Shown piece by piece: positions 24,190 to 31,276 of a stretch of DNA of 32,768 nucleotides (position 1 is the first letter of the stretch; each line of letters starts with the position of its first letter). The DNA is from an uncultured Aureimonas sp. (lineage in GTDB: Bacteria; Pseudomonadota; Alphaproteobacteria; Rhizobiales; Rhizobiaceae). A model generated the notes under the pieces. That model was given only the letters and a program-made list of their open reading frames with translations. It did no database searches and was not told the origin of the DNA. Both the position numbers and the translations under genes were made by a program. The DNA is taken from the NCBI RefSeq assembly GCF_913775355.1, contig NZ_CAJYIU010000089.1:1-32768 (forward strand). The letters are read 5' to 3'.

Positions 24190-24496
24190 CGGTCAGGCCG
24201 TCTTTCTGCGCGGCACGACGGCCACGATCAGGATGGTGAGGGCGCCGGTCCGGTGGAGACGCGCACCCGCCTGCATGCCGGACGCATTCGGGATTGTCGA
24301 CTGAAGACTCGGGAGGACGGCCGCTGCCCCGGCCCCCGTCGACCTGCCGGGAGCCGGGCCTGGCGGGAGCCCCGATCGGGACGCCGACGAGCGGCGTCCC
24401 GCCTATCGCCCGTCCGCCGCCTCCGACCGGTCTTCGTGGCGGACGGGAAGACGCGGTTCGCCCGGGAGCCGTCGGCGCGATCGCGTCCGCATCGCG
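24190..24496. other. 307-base gap with a strong hairpin
   Basis: This separates the cyclase gene from the epimerase gene (both minus strand). I see no gene. A short frame ending at 24193 (ALTILIVAVVPRRKTA) is too short to call. The only clear element is the hairpin at 24377-24401. Confidence 0.5.
24377..24401 (-). terminator. Perfect 10-bp hairpin downstream of the epimerase gene
   Basis: The arms CGGGACGCCG (24377-24386) and CGGCGTCCCG (24392-24401) are perfect complements with a 5-base loop. It lies about 95 bases past the epimerase stop. No T-run follows on the minus strand, so it would be a Rho-assisted or mRNA-stabilising hairpin rather than a classic intrinsic terminator. Confidence 0.45.
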
Positions 24497-25393
24497 TCAA
24501 GGCAGACGGCTGCGCTCGCTCGCCTGCCGCTCGGCCTCCTCGGCTGCCTTCAGCATCGCCCGCGTGTACATCAGCGCGTGGGAGGCGAGGTCGTGGCCGT
24601 CGTCCCACAGGTTTCGCCATACGCCGAGGATGCCCTCCAGCGGCTGCCCGACGACGCGGGACGAGAAGCTCTCGAAGGTGATCGGCCCCTCGTACTTCGC
24701 CCGGACGAGAGCCCGGAACACCGAGGTCAGATCGACCGAACCCGAGCCCATGTAGCCGCGATGCGAGTCCCCGGTGTGGAAGTAGCCGATGTGCGGCCCG
24801 GCATCGACGATCGCCTGCGCGATGTCGGATTCCTCGATATTCATGTGGTAGACGTCGAGATGGACCTTCACGTTCGGCGCGCCGACGAGCTTGGCCATCT
24901 CGACGCCCTGCGCGGCCGTGTTGCAGATGTTGGTCTCGTAGCGGTTCACCACCTCGAGCGAGAGCGTGATGTCACTGCGGGCGGCGATCTCGGCCACCGC
25001 AGCGAGCGTCTCGGCCGACTGGCGGATGCCCTCGCGCGTCGGCGGCTCGTAATACTTGCCGAAGGCGGAGTAGAGGATGCCGCCGATGCTCGTGCCGCCG
25101 CAGTCGCGGCACACGCGGATGGCGTCCTCGAGCTTCTGCTGGCCCCGCGCGCGCTTCTCCGGGTCCCCCGATGAAATGTCGCTGTCGAAGTCGAGGCCGA
25201 GCGAGAAGGCGATGCCGATGCCGGCCTTCTCCAGTTCGCGACGCGTGAACTCCGCGTCGATCCGGCTGGGGTCGAGCGCCGGCGCCTCGATAAAGTCGTA
25301 GCCGACCTCGGCGGTCTTGCCGATCGCCCGCGCGCACTCCTCGTGGCTCCATCCCGCTTCCCAGACCAGTGCATGCACGCCGAGCTTGTTCAT
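24497..25393 (-). CDS. Ketose 3-epimerase, D-tagatose/D-allulose 3-epimerase family
   Basis: This 298-residue TIM-barrel protein starts at the ATG at 25393, with GGGGAGGA 5 bases upstream. All four metal ligands of the family are present: Glu147 (TLSLEVVNRYE), Asp180 (VKVHLDVYHMN), His206 (IGYFHTGDSHRGYMGSG) and Glu241 (ITFESFSS). These correspond, with an offset of five, to Glu152, Asp185, His211 and Glu246 of Pseudomonas cichorii D-tagatose 3-epimerase. Substrate-contact segments DFDSDISSGDPEKRARG and GGILYSAFGKYY are also recognisable. The enzyme interconverts ketoses at C3. It is transcribed divergently from the LacI-sugar transport-kinase-aldolase genes, so it probably prepares the transported sugar for the kinase. 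Which ketose is preferred cannot be told from sequence. Confidence 0.9.
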   Translation of the reverse strand: MNKLGVHALVWEAGWSHEECARAIGKTAEVGYDFIEAPALDPSRIDAEFTRRELEKAGIGIAFSLGLDFDSDISSGDPEKRARGQQKLEDAIRVCRDCGGTSIGGILYSAFGKYYEPPTREGIRQSAETLAAVAEIAARSDITLSLEVVNRYETNICNTAAQGVEMAKLVGAPNVKVHLDVYHMNIEESDIAQAIVDAGPHIGYFHTGDSHRGYMGSGSVDLTSVFRALVRAKYEGPITFESFSSRVVGQPLEGILGVWRNLWDDGHDLASHALMYTRAMLKAAEEAERQASERSRLP

Positions 25394-25576
25394 GGTGTCC
25401 TCCCCTGACGCCGCCGCAGATCGCACCCGCAATATACTTTTGCGTTGCAGCAAGACTGGATCGATCTGCAATGCCGCCCATGATTGACAGAGACAAAAGC
25501 GCTGTCTAGCCTCTGATGAAACGTTTTATTGTTTGGATCCCATAATATCCATCCGGCTCTTCGAGGGAGGGCGCTC
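25394..25576 (+). promoter_or_regulatory. Divergent control region with candidate promoter and LacI-type operators
   Basis: A consensus -35 TTGACA (25484-25489) is followed after 17 bases by TAGCCT (25507-25512), a plausible rightward promoter for the LacI gene and transport operon. Between and just after these boxes lie two dyads: AGACA-N7-TGTCT (25491-25507) around AGCGCT, and TGAAACGTTTTA (25517-25528) with the palindromic core AAACGTTT (25519-25526). Both have the central CG step typical of LacI-family operators and would block the promoter when bound. On the other strand TATATT (complement of 25431-25436) is a possible -10 for the epimerase gene, without a clear -35. Autorepression and coordinate control are inferred. 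Confidence 0.55.
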
Positions 25577-26602
25577 ATGTCACGACTGCAGTCGCCGTCC
25601 ATCCGGATGGTGGCCGAGCGCGCCGGCGTGTCGATCGCGACGGTGTCGAACGTCATCAACGGGAAGAGCAGCGTATCGCCCGATTTCGCCGATCGCGTCC
25701 GCGCCGCGATCGACGAGCTCGGCTACGTCACCGACATCGCCGCATCGAGGCTGCGCTCCGGCAAGGTGGCGCTCGCCGCCGTCGTCGTGCCCGACCTCAC
25801 CAACCCGATGTTCGCCGCCTTCGTCTCGACGCTGGAGCACGAGGCCCGCGAGGGCGGCTACGACCTCGTGGTCGTCTCGGCTCGCAACGATCCGCGCGAG
25901 GAGGCAGACCGCCTCGCCAACATCCGCGCCTGGCGGCCGGCCGGACTGATTGTCATCCCCTGCGACGGCGCCCTGACGGCCCGGCTGCCGACGGGCTTTT
26001 CGGTCCCGACGGTCGTCGCCGACCGCATCCCCGACGACCGGCGCTTCGACCTCGTGGCGGTCGACAACGGACCGGCGTCGGGCGCGATGGCTGAGCATCT
26101 GGCGGGTGGCGGGCGACGAAGCTGCCTCGTCGCCGGCACGAGCCTTGCCATCAGCAACGTGCGCGAGCGCTGGGACGGGTTCTCGTCACGCGCCGCTCCG
26201 ATGCGCGCCGAGATGCTGGAGGTCGGCTTCGACACGGGCGAGGCGGCGGCGCGCCTGCGGACGCGGCTCGAGGGAGACCGGCCCGACGCGCTCTTCGCAC
26301 TCGATCACATGACCTCGCTCCTCGCCTACAAGCTCCTGGCCGAGATGGGCCTGCGCATCCCCGACGACATCGCCTTCGCCTCGTTCGACGAGATGGAATG
26401 GATGCGGCTCGTCTCGCCCGCCGTCACCGCCGTGCGCCAGCCGGTCGAGGACATGGCGGTCGCCGCCTGGACGCTGCTGCACGCTCGCATGGAGGGTCGG
26501 GAGACCCTCGAAGAAACAAGGCGCCTCGAATGCGCCGTCACGATCCGCGGCTCGACGCTGCGGGTCCCGCTCCGGCGCAACGTCCGGGCGGGCCAGGCAT
26601 AA
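25577..26602 (+). CDS. LacI-family transcriptional repressor of the sugar locus
   Basis: This is 341 residues from the ATG at 25577, with GGGAGG 7 bases upstream. An earlier in-frame ATG at 25529 precedes a non-conserved leader. The N-terminal helix-turn-helix and hinge are canonical: SIRMVAERAGVSIATVSNVINGKSSVSPDFADRVRAAIDELGYVTDIAASRLRSGK (8-63). The effector domain carries VALAAVVVPDLTNPMFAAFVSTLEHEA, WRPAGLIVIPCDG, PTVVADRIPDD, DALFALDHMTSLLAYKLLAEMG and IPDDIAFASFDEMEWMRLVSPAVTAVRQPVEDM. The binding protein gene follows after 17 bases, so the regulator is first in the transport operon and likely autoregulated. The effector is probably the transported sugar or its phosphate. Confidence 0.95.
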   Translation: MSRLQSPSIRMVAERAGVSIATVSNVINGKSSVSPDFADRVRAAIDELGYVTDIAASRLRSGKVALAAVVVPDLTNPMFAAFVSTLEHEAREGGYDLVVVSARNDPREEADRLANIRAWRPAGLIVIPCDGALTARLPTGFSVPTVVADRIPDDRRFDLVAVDNGPASGAMAEHLAGGGRRSCLVAGTSLAISNVRERWDGFSSRAAPMRAEMLEVGFDTGEAAARLRTRLEGDRPDALFALDHMTSLLAYKLLAEMGLRIPDDIAFASFDEMEWMRLVSPAVTAVRQPVEDMAVAAWTLLHARMEGRETLEETRRLECAVTIRGSTLRVPLRRNVRAGQA

Positions 26603-26619
26603 CAAGGGAGGATGAAACG

Positions 26620-27624
26620 ATGCTGATGTCGCGTCGCCGCGCTCTCGCGGCCATGGGGGGCCTTCTGGCCCTCTCGCTCACCGCCCCGGCGGCCCTCGCC
26701 CAGAGTGCCGAGCCGCAGGCGGGAATCGTCGTGAAGATCGGGGGCATCCCCTGGTTCAACGCGATGGAGGAAGGGATCAAGAAGGGCGCCGGGGAGTACA
26801 AGGTGAACGCCTGGATGGTCGGCCCGACCCAGGCCGACGCCGCCCAGCAGGTCCGCGCCATCGAGGACCTGATCGCCCGCAAGGTGAATGTCATCGGCAT
26901 CGTGCCCAACGATTCCGCAGCGCTCGAGCCGGTGCTCGGCCGCGCCCGCGCCGCCGGCATCAAGGTGCTGGCGCACGAGGGACCGGACCAGAAGGAAAAG
27001 GACTGGGACTTCGAGCTGACGACGACCGAGGCCTACGGCCAGGCCCACATGGATCTCCTCGCCAAGGAGATGGGCGAGGAGGGCAAGTACATCGTCTATG
27101 TCGGCTCCCTGACCGTGCCGCTGCACAACGCCTGGGCCGATGCCGCCATCGCCTATCAGAAGGAGAAGTATCCGAAGATGCAGATGGTCGGCGACCGCTT
27201 CGGTGTCGCCGAGAGCCTCGACGAAAGCCTGAAGACCACGCAGGACCAGTTGCGCGCCAATCCCGACCTCAAGGGCATCCTGACCTTCGGCAGCCAGGGA
27301 CCGATCGGCGCCGCGCGCGTCCTCGACGACCGCGGCAAGGCCAAGGCCGTCGCCCTCGTCGGCGGCTTCTCGCCGGGACAGGGCGCCAAATACGTGAAGT
27401 CCGGCGTGATCCGCGGTGGCTACATCTGGAACCCGCTGACGGCGGGCGAGGTCTTCGCGCAGCTGTCCTCGATGCTGGCGGCCGGCAAGGAGCCGACCGA
27501 CAACATGGAGCTCGTCGGCGTCGGCCCCGTGCGCGTCTACTCGGACAAGAAGCTGATCCAGGCGCAGAAGCTGGAATCCCTCGACAAGGCCAACATCGAC
27601 CGCCTCGTGGCGCTCGGACTGTGA
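26620..27624 (+). CDS. Sugar ABC transporter substrate-binding protein (RbsB/LsrB/RhaS-like)
   Basis: This is 334 residues from the ATG at 26620, with GGGAGG 8 bases upstream (an out-of-frame ATG at 26612 is ignored). The signal peptide MLMSRRRALAAMGGLLALSLTAPAALA is cut before QSAEPQ; its RRR could also allow Tat export. The mature protein is a type 1 periplasmic-binding domain: VVKIGGIPWFNAMEEGIKKGAGEY, WMVGPTQADAAQQVRAIEDLIARKVNVIGIVPND, ALEPVLGRARAAGIKVLAHEGPD, QDQLRANPDLKGILTFGSQGPIGAARVL and SGVIRGGYIWNPLTAGEVFAQL. The pattern resembles AI-2 (LsrB) and rhamnose (RhaS) binders more than ribose binders. It delivers the sugar to the permease/ATPase complex encoded next. A 10-bp hairpin follows its stop. 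Confidence 0.93.
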   Translation: MLMSRRRALAAMGGLLALSLTAPAALAQSAEPQAGIVVKIGGIPWFNAMEEGIKKGAGEYKVNAWMVGPTQADAAQQVRAIEDLIARKVNVIGIVPNDSAALEPVLGRARAAGIKVLAHEGPDQKEKDWDFELTTTEAYGQAHMDLLAKEMGEEGKYIVYVGSLTVPLHNAWADAAIAYQKEKYPKMQMVGDRFGVAESLDESLKTTQDQLRANPDLKGILTFGSQGPIGAARVLDDRGKAKAVALVGGFSPGQGAKYVKSGVIRGGYIWNPLTAGEVFAQLSSMLAAGKEPTDNMELVGVGPVRVYSDKKLIQAQKLESLDKANIDRLVALGL

Positions 27625-27630
27625 GCCTCA

Positions 27631-27656
27631 GCCGGCGGCCCTCGGTGGCCGCCGGC
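27631..27656 (+). promoter_or_regulatory. Intercistronic hairpin after the binding-protein gene
   Basis: GCCGGCGGCC (27631-27640) and GGCCGCCGGC (27647-27656) form a perfect 10-bp stem with a 6-base loop, followed by CCTTTCC. It starts 6 bases after the binding-protein stop and ends 30 bases before the ATPase start. Such hairpins commonly protect the 3' end of binding-protein mRNA and lower expression of the downstream membrane genes; that role is inferred here. Confidence 0.6.
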
Positions 27657-27686
27657 CCTTTCCATTCGGGCGACGGGAGGCGGCCG

Positions 27687-29180
27687 ATGACGCAGGACGT
27701 TCCATTCCTCAGGCTGCGCGGCCTGTCCAAGCGCTTCGGCGGCGTGCGCGCGCTGGAGGGTATCGACTGGGATGTGCGCGCGGGCGAAGTCCATTGCCTC
27801 GTCGGCGAGAACGGCTGCGGAAAGTCGACGCTGATCAAGACCGTGGCCGGCGTCCATCCGCCGACCGAGGGCTCGATCGAGATCGAGGGCGAGAGCGTCC
27901 TGCCGCTGACGCCCGCCCGCGCCAAGGCGCTCGGCATCCAGGTGATCTTCCAGGACCTGTCGCTGTTTCCCAACCTCAGCGTCGCCGAGAACATCGCGGT
28001 GGAGAGCCATCTCGACGGCGCGCTGAAGCCCGTCCGACGCGCGCACATGCGCCGCATCGCCGACGAGGTCCTGAAGCGCCTCGACTTCGACCTCGACCCA
28101 TCCGCCCTCGTCTCCGACCTACCGGTCGCCGAGCGCCAGATCGTGGCGATCGCGCGCGGGCTGGCGGCCCGGGCCCGCCTCATCTTCATGGACGAGCCGA
28201 CCGCCTCGCTGACGCGCGCCGAGGTCGACCGGCTGCTGGCGATCGTCGCTCGCCTGAAGGCCGACGGCATCGCCGTCGTCTTCGTCTCGCACCGCCTCGA
28301 GGAGGTGGTCGAGATCGCCGAGCGCGTCACCGTGTTCCGCGACGGGCGCAAGGTCGGCACCTGGCCCGTCGCCGAGGTCGACCAGCGCCGCATCGCCCAT
28401 CTGATGACCGGGCTCGACATCGACCATGGCGTCGCCGCGCGCGACATGAACGCGGCGCCCCCGCTCCTCACGGTCGACCGCCTGTCGCGCCGCGGCGAGT
28501 TCGCCGACGTCAGCTTCACGCTGCGCCGCGGCGAGGTCCTGGGCCTCGTCGGGCTTCTGGGTGCCGGGCGCACCGAACTCGCGCTGACGCTCTTTGGCAT
28601 GAGCCGGGCGGAAGGCGGCACGATCCGCCTCGACGGCGAGCCGCTCGTGCTGCGCTCCAACCGCGACGCGGTGCGCGCCGGCATCGCCTACGTCTCGGAA
28701 GACCGGCTCTCGCTCGGCGTGATCCTGCCGCAGTCGATCGAGGACAATATCGGCCTTGCGGTGATGAAGGGGCTGGCCGGTTCCTCCGGCCTAATCGCCC
28801 GGCGGCGTCGGCGCGATCTTGCGCGCGAGTGGGTGCGCCGCCTCGCCATCAAGGTTCCCGAAATCGACCGGCCCGTGCAGACGCTGTCGGGCGGCAACCA
28901 GCAGCGCGTGGTGCTGGCGAAATGGCTGGCGACGCGCCCGAGCGTCCTGATCCTCGATTCGCCGACGGTCGGCGTCGACATCAAGAACAAGCAGGGGATC
29001 TACGAGATCGTCGCCGAACTCGCGCGCGAGGGCGTCGGCGTCATCCTGATCTCCGACGAGGTCGGCGAGGCCTTCGCGACCTGCGACCGCGTCCTGCACA
29101 TGCGCGCCGGCCGCATCGTCGGCGAAGCCGTCCCCGGCCGCATCACCGAGCGCGACATGGAGGAGCGCATCTATGCCTGA
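27687..29180 (+). CDS. Sugar ABC transporter ATP-binding protein, two fused NBDs (RbsA/LsrA-like)
   Basis: This is 497 residues from the ATG at 27687, with GGGAGG 6 bases upstream; a GTG at 27621 overlapping the previous stop has no conserved sequence after it. NBD1 (about 1-245) has Walker A GENGCGKST (40-48), a degenerate signature LPVAERQ (145-151) and Walker B LIFMDEPTAS (165-174). NBD2 (about 258-497) has a degenerate Walker A GLLGAGRTE (289-297), a canonical signature LSGGNQQRV (400-408) and Walker B VLILDSPTVGVD (420-431), where the catalytic Glu is Ser425. Hence only the site built from NBD1 Walker motifs and the NBD2 signature should hydrolyse ATP efficiently. It energises the two permeases that follow. 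Confidence 0.94.
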   Translation: MTQDVPFLRLRGLSKRFGGVRALEGIDWDVRAGEVHCLVGENGCGKSTLIKTVAGVHPPTEGSIEIEGESVLPLTPARAKALGIQVIFQDLSLFPNLSVAENIAVESHLDGALKPVRRAHMRRIADEVLKRLDFDLDPSALVSDLPVAERQIVAIARGLAARARLIFMDEPTASLTRAEVDRLLAIVARLKADGIAVVFVSHRLEEVVEIAERVTVFRDGRKVGTWPVAEVDQRRIAHLMTGLDIDHGVAARDMNAAPPLLTVDRLSRRGEFADVSFTLRRGEVLGLVGLLGAGRTELALTLFGMSRAEGGTIRLDGEPLVLRSNRDAVRAGIAYVSEDRLSLGVILPQSIEDNIGLAVMKGLAGSSGLIARRRRRDLAREWVRRLAIKVPEIDRPVQTLSGGNQQRVVLAKWLATRPSVLILDSPTVGVDIKNKQGIYEIVAELAREGVGVILISDEVGEAFATCDRVLHMRAGRIVGEAVPGRITERDMEERIYA

Positions 29181-30210
29181 TCCCGCGCTCCCGGCCCCGA
29201 GCCGCACCTCCGCGCTCGCGCGGCTGCGTCGCCGTCCCGAAGCCTGGCTCTTCGGCGTCATCGTGCTCGCGGTCCTGTTCTTCGGCACGACCGCGCCGGG
29301 CTTCCTGACGCTGCCCAACGTCATCGACCTCCTCGAGACCTATTCGGTGCAGGCGATCATGGCGATGGGCCTCTTCGTGGTGCTGGTCTCCGGCGGCATC
29401 GACATCTCGTTCGCGGCCACCGCATCGGTCTCGCAATATGTGGCGGCGCTCCTGGCGGCCCGGCTCGGCCTTCCCGCCCCCCTCGTGATCGCGGCCGGCC
29501 TCCTGATCGGCACCGCGCTCGGCGGCCTGAACGCGGCGCTGATCCATTTCGTGCGCATCCCCTCGATCATCGCGACGATCGCGATGATGAGCGTCACCTT
29601 CTCGCTCCTCATGTACTTCTCGGGTGGTCGCTCGATCTACGACCTGCCGGAATGGTGGACGACGCGCATCACCTTTTACGAGACGGAGCTCGCCAGCGGC
29701 GACCTCGTGCGCGTCACCCTGCCGATCGTGGCGATGATCGTCGTCAGCCTCGGAACCTGGGCGCTGATGACGCGCATGTCGGTCGGCCGCCAGCTCTATG
29801 CGATGGGCGGCAACCCGGAGGCGGCGCGGCGCATCGGCATCTCGATCGGACGCCTCCACTTCGTCGCCTACGGCTTCCTCGGCTTTCTGGCGGCGCTTGC
29901 CGGCATGCTGCAGGCGCATCGGGTGGGCGAAAGCGTGCCCAACGCCATGGTCAACACCGAGCTTGCGGTTCTCTCGGCCGCCGTCCTCGGCGGCGCCAGC
30001 CTGACGGGCGGCATCGGAACCGTGCCGGGCGTTCTTCTCGGCATCGTGCTCCTCGCCATCCTGCAGAACGGCCTGAACCTTCTCGGCGTCTCCTCCTACT
30101 TCTTCCAGATCGTGATCGGCCTGACGATCCTGGCCTCGACGTCGCTGACCGTCCTGTCGTCGCGGCGCGGCCGGCGCCACCGCACGCTCGGCGAGGCCGC
30201 CCATGCTTGA
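29173..30210 (+). CDS. Sugar ABC transporter permease, first subunit
   Basis: This is a 345-residue BPD_transp_2-type permease with about nine hydrophobic segments. Family signatures are PNVIDLLETYSVQAIMAMGLFVVLVSGGIDISFAA, GTALGGLNAALIHFVRIPSIIATIAMM and RQLYAMGGNPEAARRIGISIGRLHFVAYGFLGFLAALAGML (the ATPase-coupling EAA-like loop). The C-terminal VLSAAVLGGASLTGGIGTVPGVLLGIVLLAILQNGLNLLG is also typical. It overlaps the ATPase gene by 8 bases and the second permease gene by 8 bases, consistent with a heterodimeric channel. It contrasts with ribose systems, which use one permease type, and matches the two-permease layout of AI-2 and rhamnose transporters. Confidence 0.94.
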   Translation: MPDPALPAPSRTSALARLRRRPEAWLFGVIVLAVLFFGTTAPGFLTLPNVIDLLETYSVQAIMAMGLFVVLVSGGIDISFAATASVSQYVAALLAARLGLPAPLVIAAGLLIGTALGGLNAALIHFVRIPSIIATIAMMSVTFSLLMYFSGGRSIYDLPEWWTTRITFYETELASGDLVRVTLPIVAMIVVSLGTWALMTRMSVGRQLYAMGGNPEAARRIGISIGRLHFVAYGFLGFLAALAGMLQAHRVGESVPNAMVNTELAVLSAAVLGGASLTGGIGTVPGVLLGIVLLAILQNGLNLLGVSSYFFQIVIGLTILASTSLTVLSSRRGRRHRTLGEAAHA

Positions 30211-31276
30211 GACCGACAAGCCCCATCCGCTCGGCCGGACCGGCCCCCTGGCGGACGCCATGTCCCGGCTGCGCACGGCCGTCCCCAACGCGCATCCGGG
30301 GCTCGTCGGCCTCCTGGCCGCGCTTCTCGTCCTCTTCTCGCTGGCGGTTCCGGGCTTTGCGAGCGTCGGAACGCTCCAGTCGTTCATGTTCCAGATGCCG
30401 CTTCTGGGGCTTCTGTCGCTGGCGATGATCGTGCCGCTGATCACCGGCGGGCTGAACCTTGCGATCATCGCGACCACCAACCAGTGCGCGCTCCTTATGG
30501 TGTTCGTCATGCAGAACGCGATCGCCCCCGATGCCGGGACCGGGGCGGTGCTGGCGGGGGCGGCGCTCGCCTTCGCCGCGGGGCTTCTCCTCTGCCTCGT
30601 GATCGGCCTCCTGACGGGCCTCCTCGTCGCCTATACCGGTGTCCACCCGATCCTCGTGACGCTCGGCACCAAGTCGCTGATCGACGGCGTCAGCATCTAC
30701 CTGACGCGCGGCATGGCGCTGTCGGGGGTGCCAGAGCTCGTCTCGCGCCTCGGCAATTCCAGCTTTCTAGGTGTTCCGCTCGTCTTCGCCCTCATGGTGC
30801 TGGTCGCGATCCTCGTCGGCCTCGTCCTGAAGAAGACCGCCTTCGGCATCGCCTGCCACATGATCGGCTCCAACCTTGAGGCGGCGCGCTATTCGGCGAT
30901 CGACACGAGGCGCGTGCTTGTCGGCGTCTACACCCTCTCCAGCCTCGTCTGCTTCATGGCCGCGCTGGTGATGCTCGTGATCTTCAACTCGGCGAGCGCC
31001 GACTACGCGCAGTCCTACCTTCTGGTCACGATCCTCGCCGCAGTCCTCGGGGGCGTCGATCCGTTCGGCGGTTTCGGCACCGTGGGCGGCTTGATGGTGG
31101 CGCTGGCGATCCTTCAGGTGATCTCGTCGGGCTTCAACCAGTTCGGGCTGTCCAACTACCTGACGCTCGCGATCTGGGGCGGCACCCTGATCGTCGTGGT
31201 GGTGGCGCAGACGCTGCGCCCGCACCTGTCGCTCCTCGTCTCGATGCTGCGGCCGCGCCGAGAGGAGCGCCCGTGA
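30203..31276 (+). CDS. Sugar ABC transporter permease, second subunit
   Basis: This 357-residue permease is related to the preceding gene's product and likely pairs with it. It has about ten hydrophobic segments, with PLLGLLSLAMIVPLITGGLNLAIIATTNQCALL, GLLTGLLVAYTGVHPILVTLGTKSLIDGVSIYLTRG, FGIACHMIGSNLEAARYSAIDTRRVLVGVYTLSSLVCFMAALVM (coupling loop) and LLVTILAAVLGGVDPFGGFGTVGGLMVALAILQVISSGFNQFGLSNYL. The otherwise conserved D in GGIDLS is N in GGLNLA, which is common in the second subunit of paired permeases. It overlaps the kinase gene by 4 bases (GTGA). Confidence 0.93.
   Translation: MLETDKPHPLGRTGPLADAMSRLRTAVPNAHPGLVGLLAALLVLFSLAVPGFASVGTLQSFMFQMPLLGLLSLAMIVPLITGGLNLAIIATTNQCALLMVFVMQNAIAPDAGTGAVLAGAALAFAAGLLLCLVIGLLTGLLVAYTGVHPILVTLGTKSLIDGVSIYLTRGMALSGVPELVSRLGNSSFLGVPLVFALMVLVAILVGLVLKKTAFGIACHMIGSNLEAARYSAIDTRRVLVGVYTLSSLVCFMAALVMLVIFNSASADYAQSYLLVTILAAVLGGVDPFGGFGTVGGLMVALAILQVISSGFNQFGLSNYLTLAIWGGTLIVVVVAQTLRPHLSLLVSMLRPRREERP

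Noticed and set aside
29143-30510. 455-codon minus-strand frame opposite the permeases
   Set aside because: His/Asp/Arg-rich antisense shadow of membrane-protein codons.
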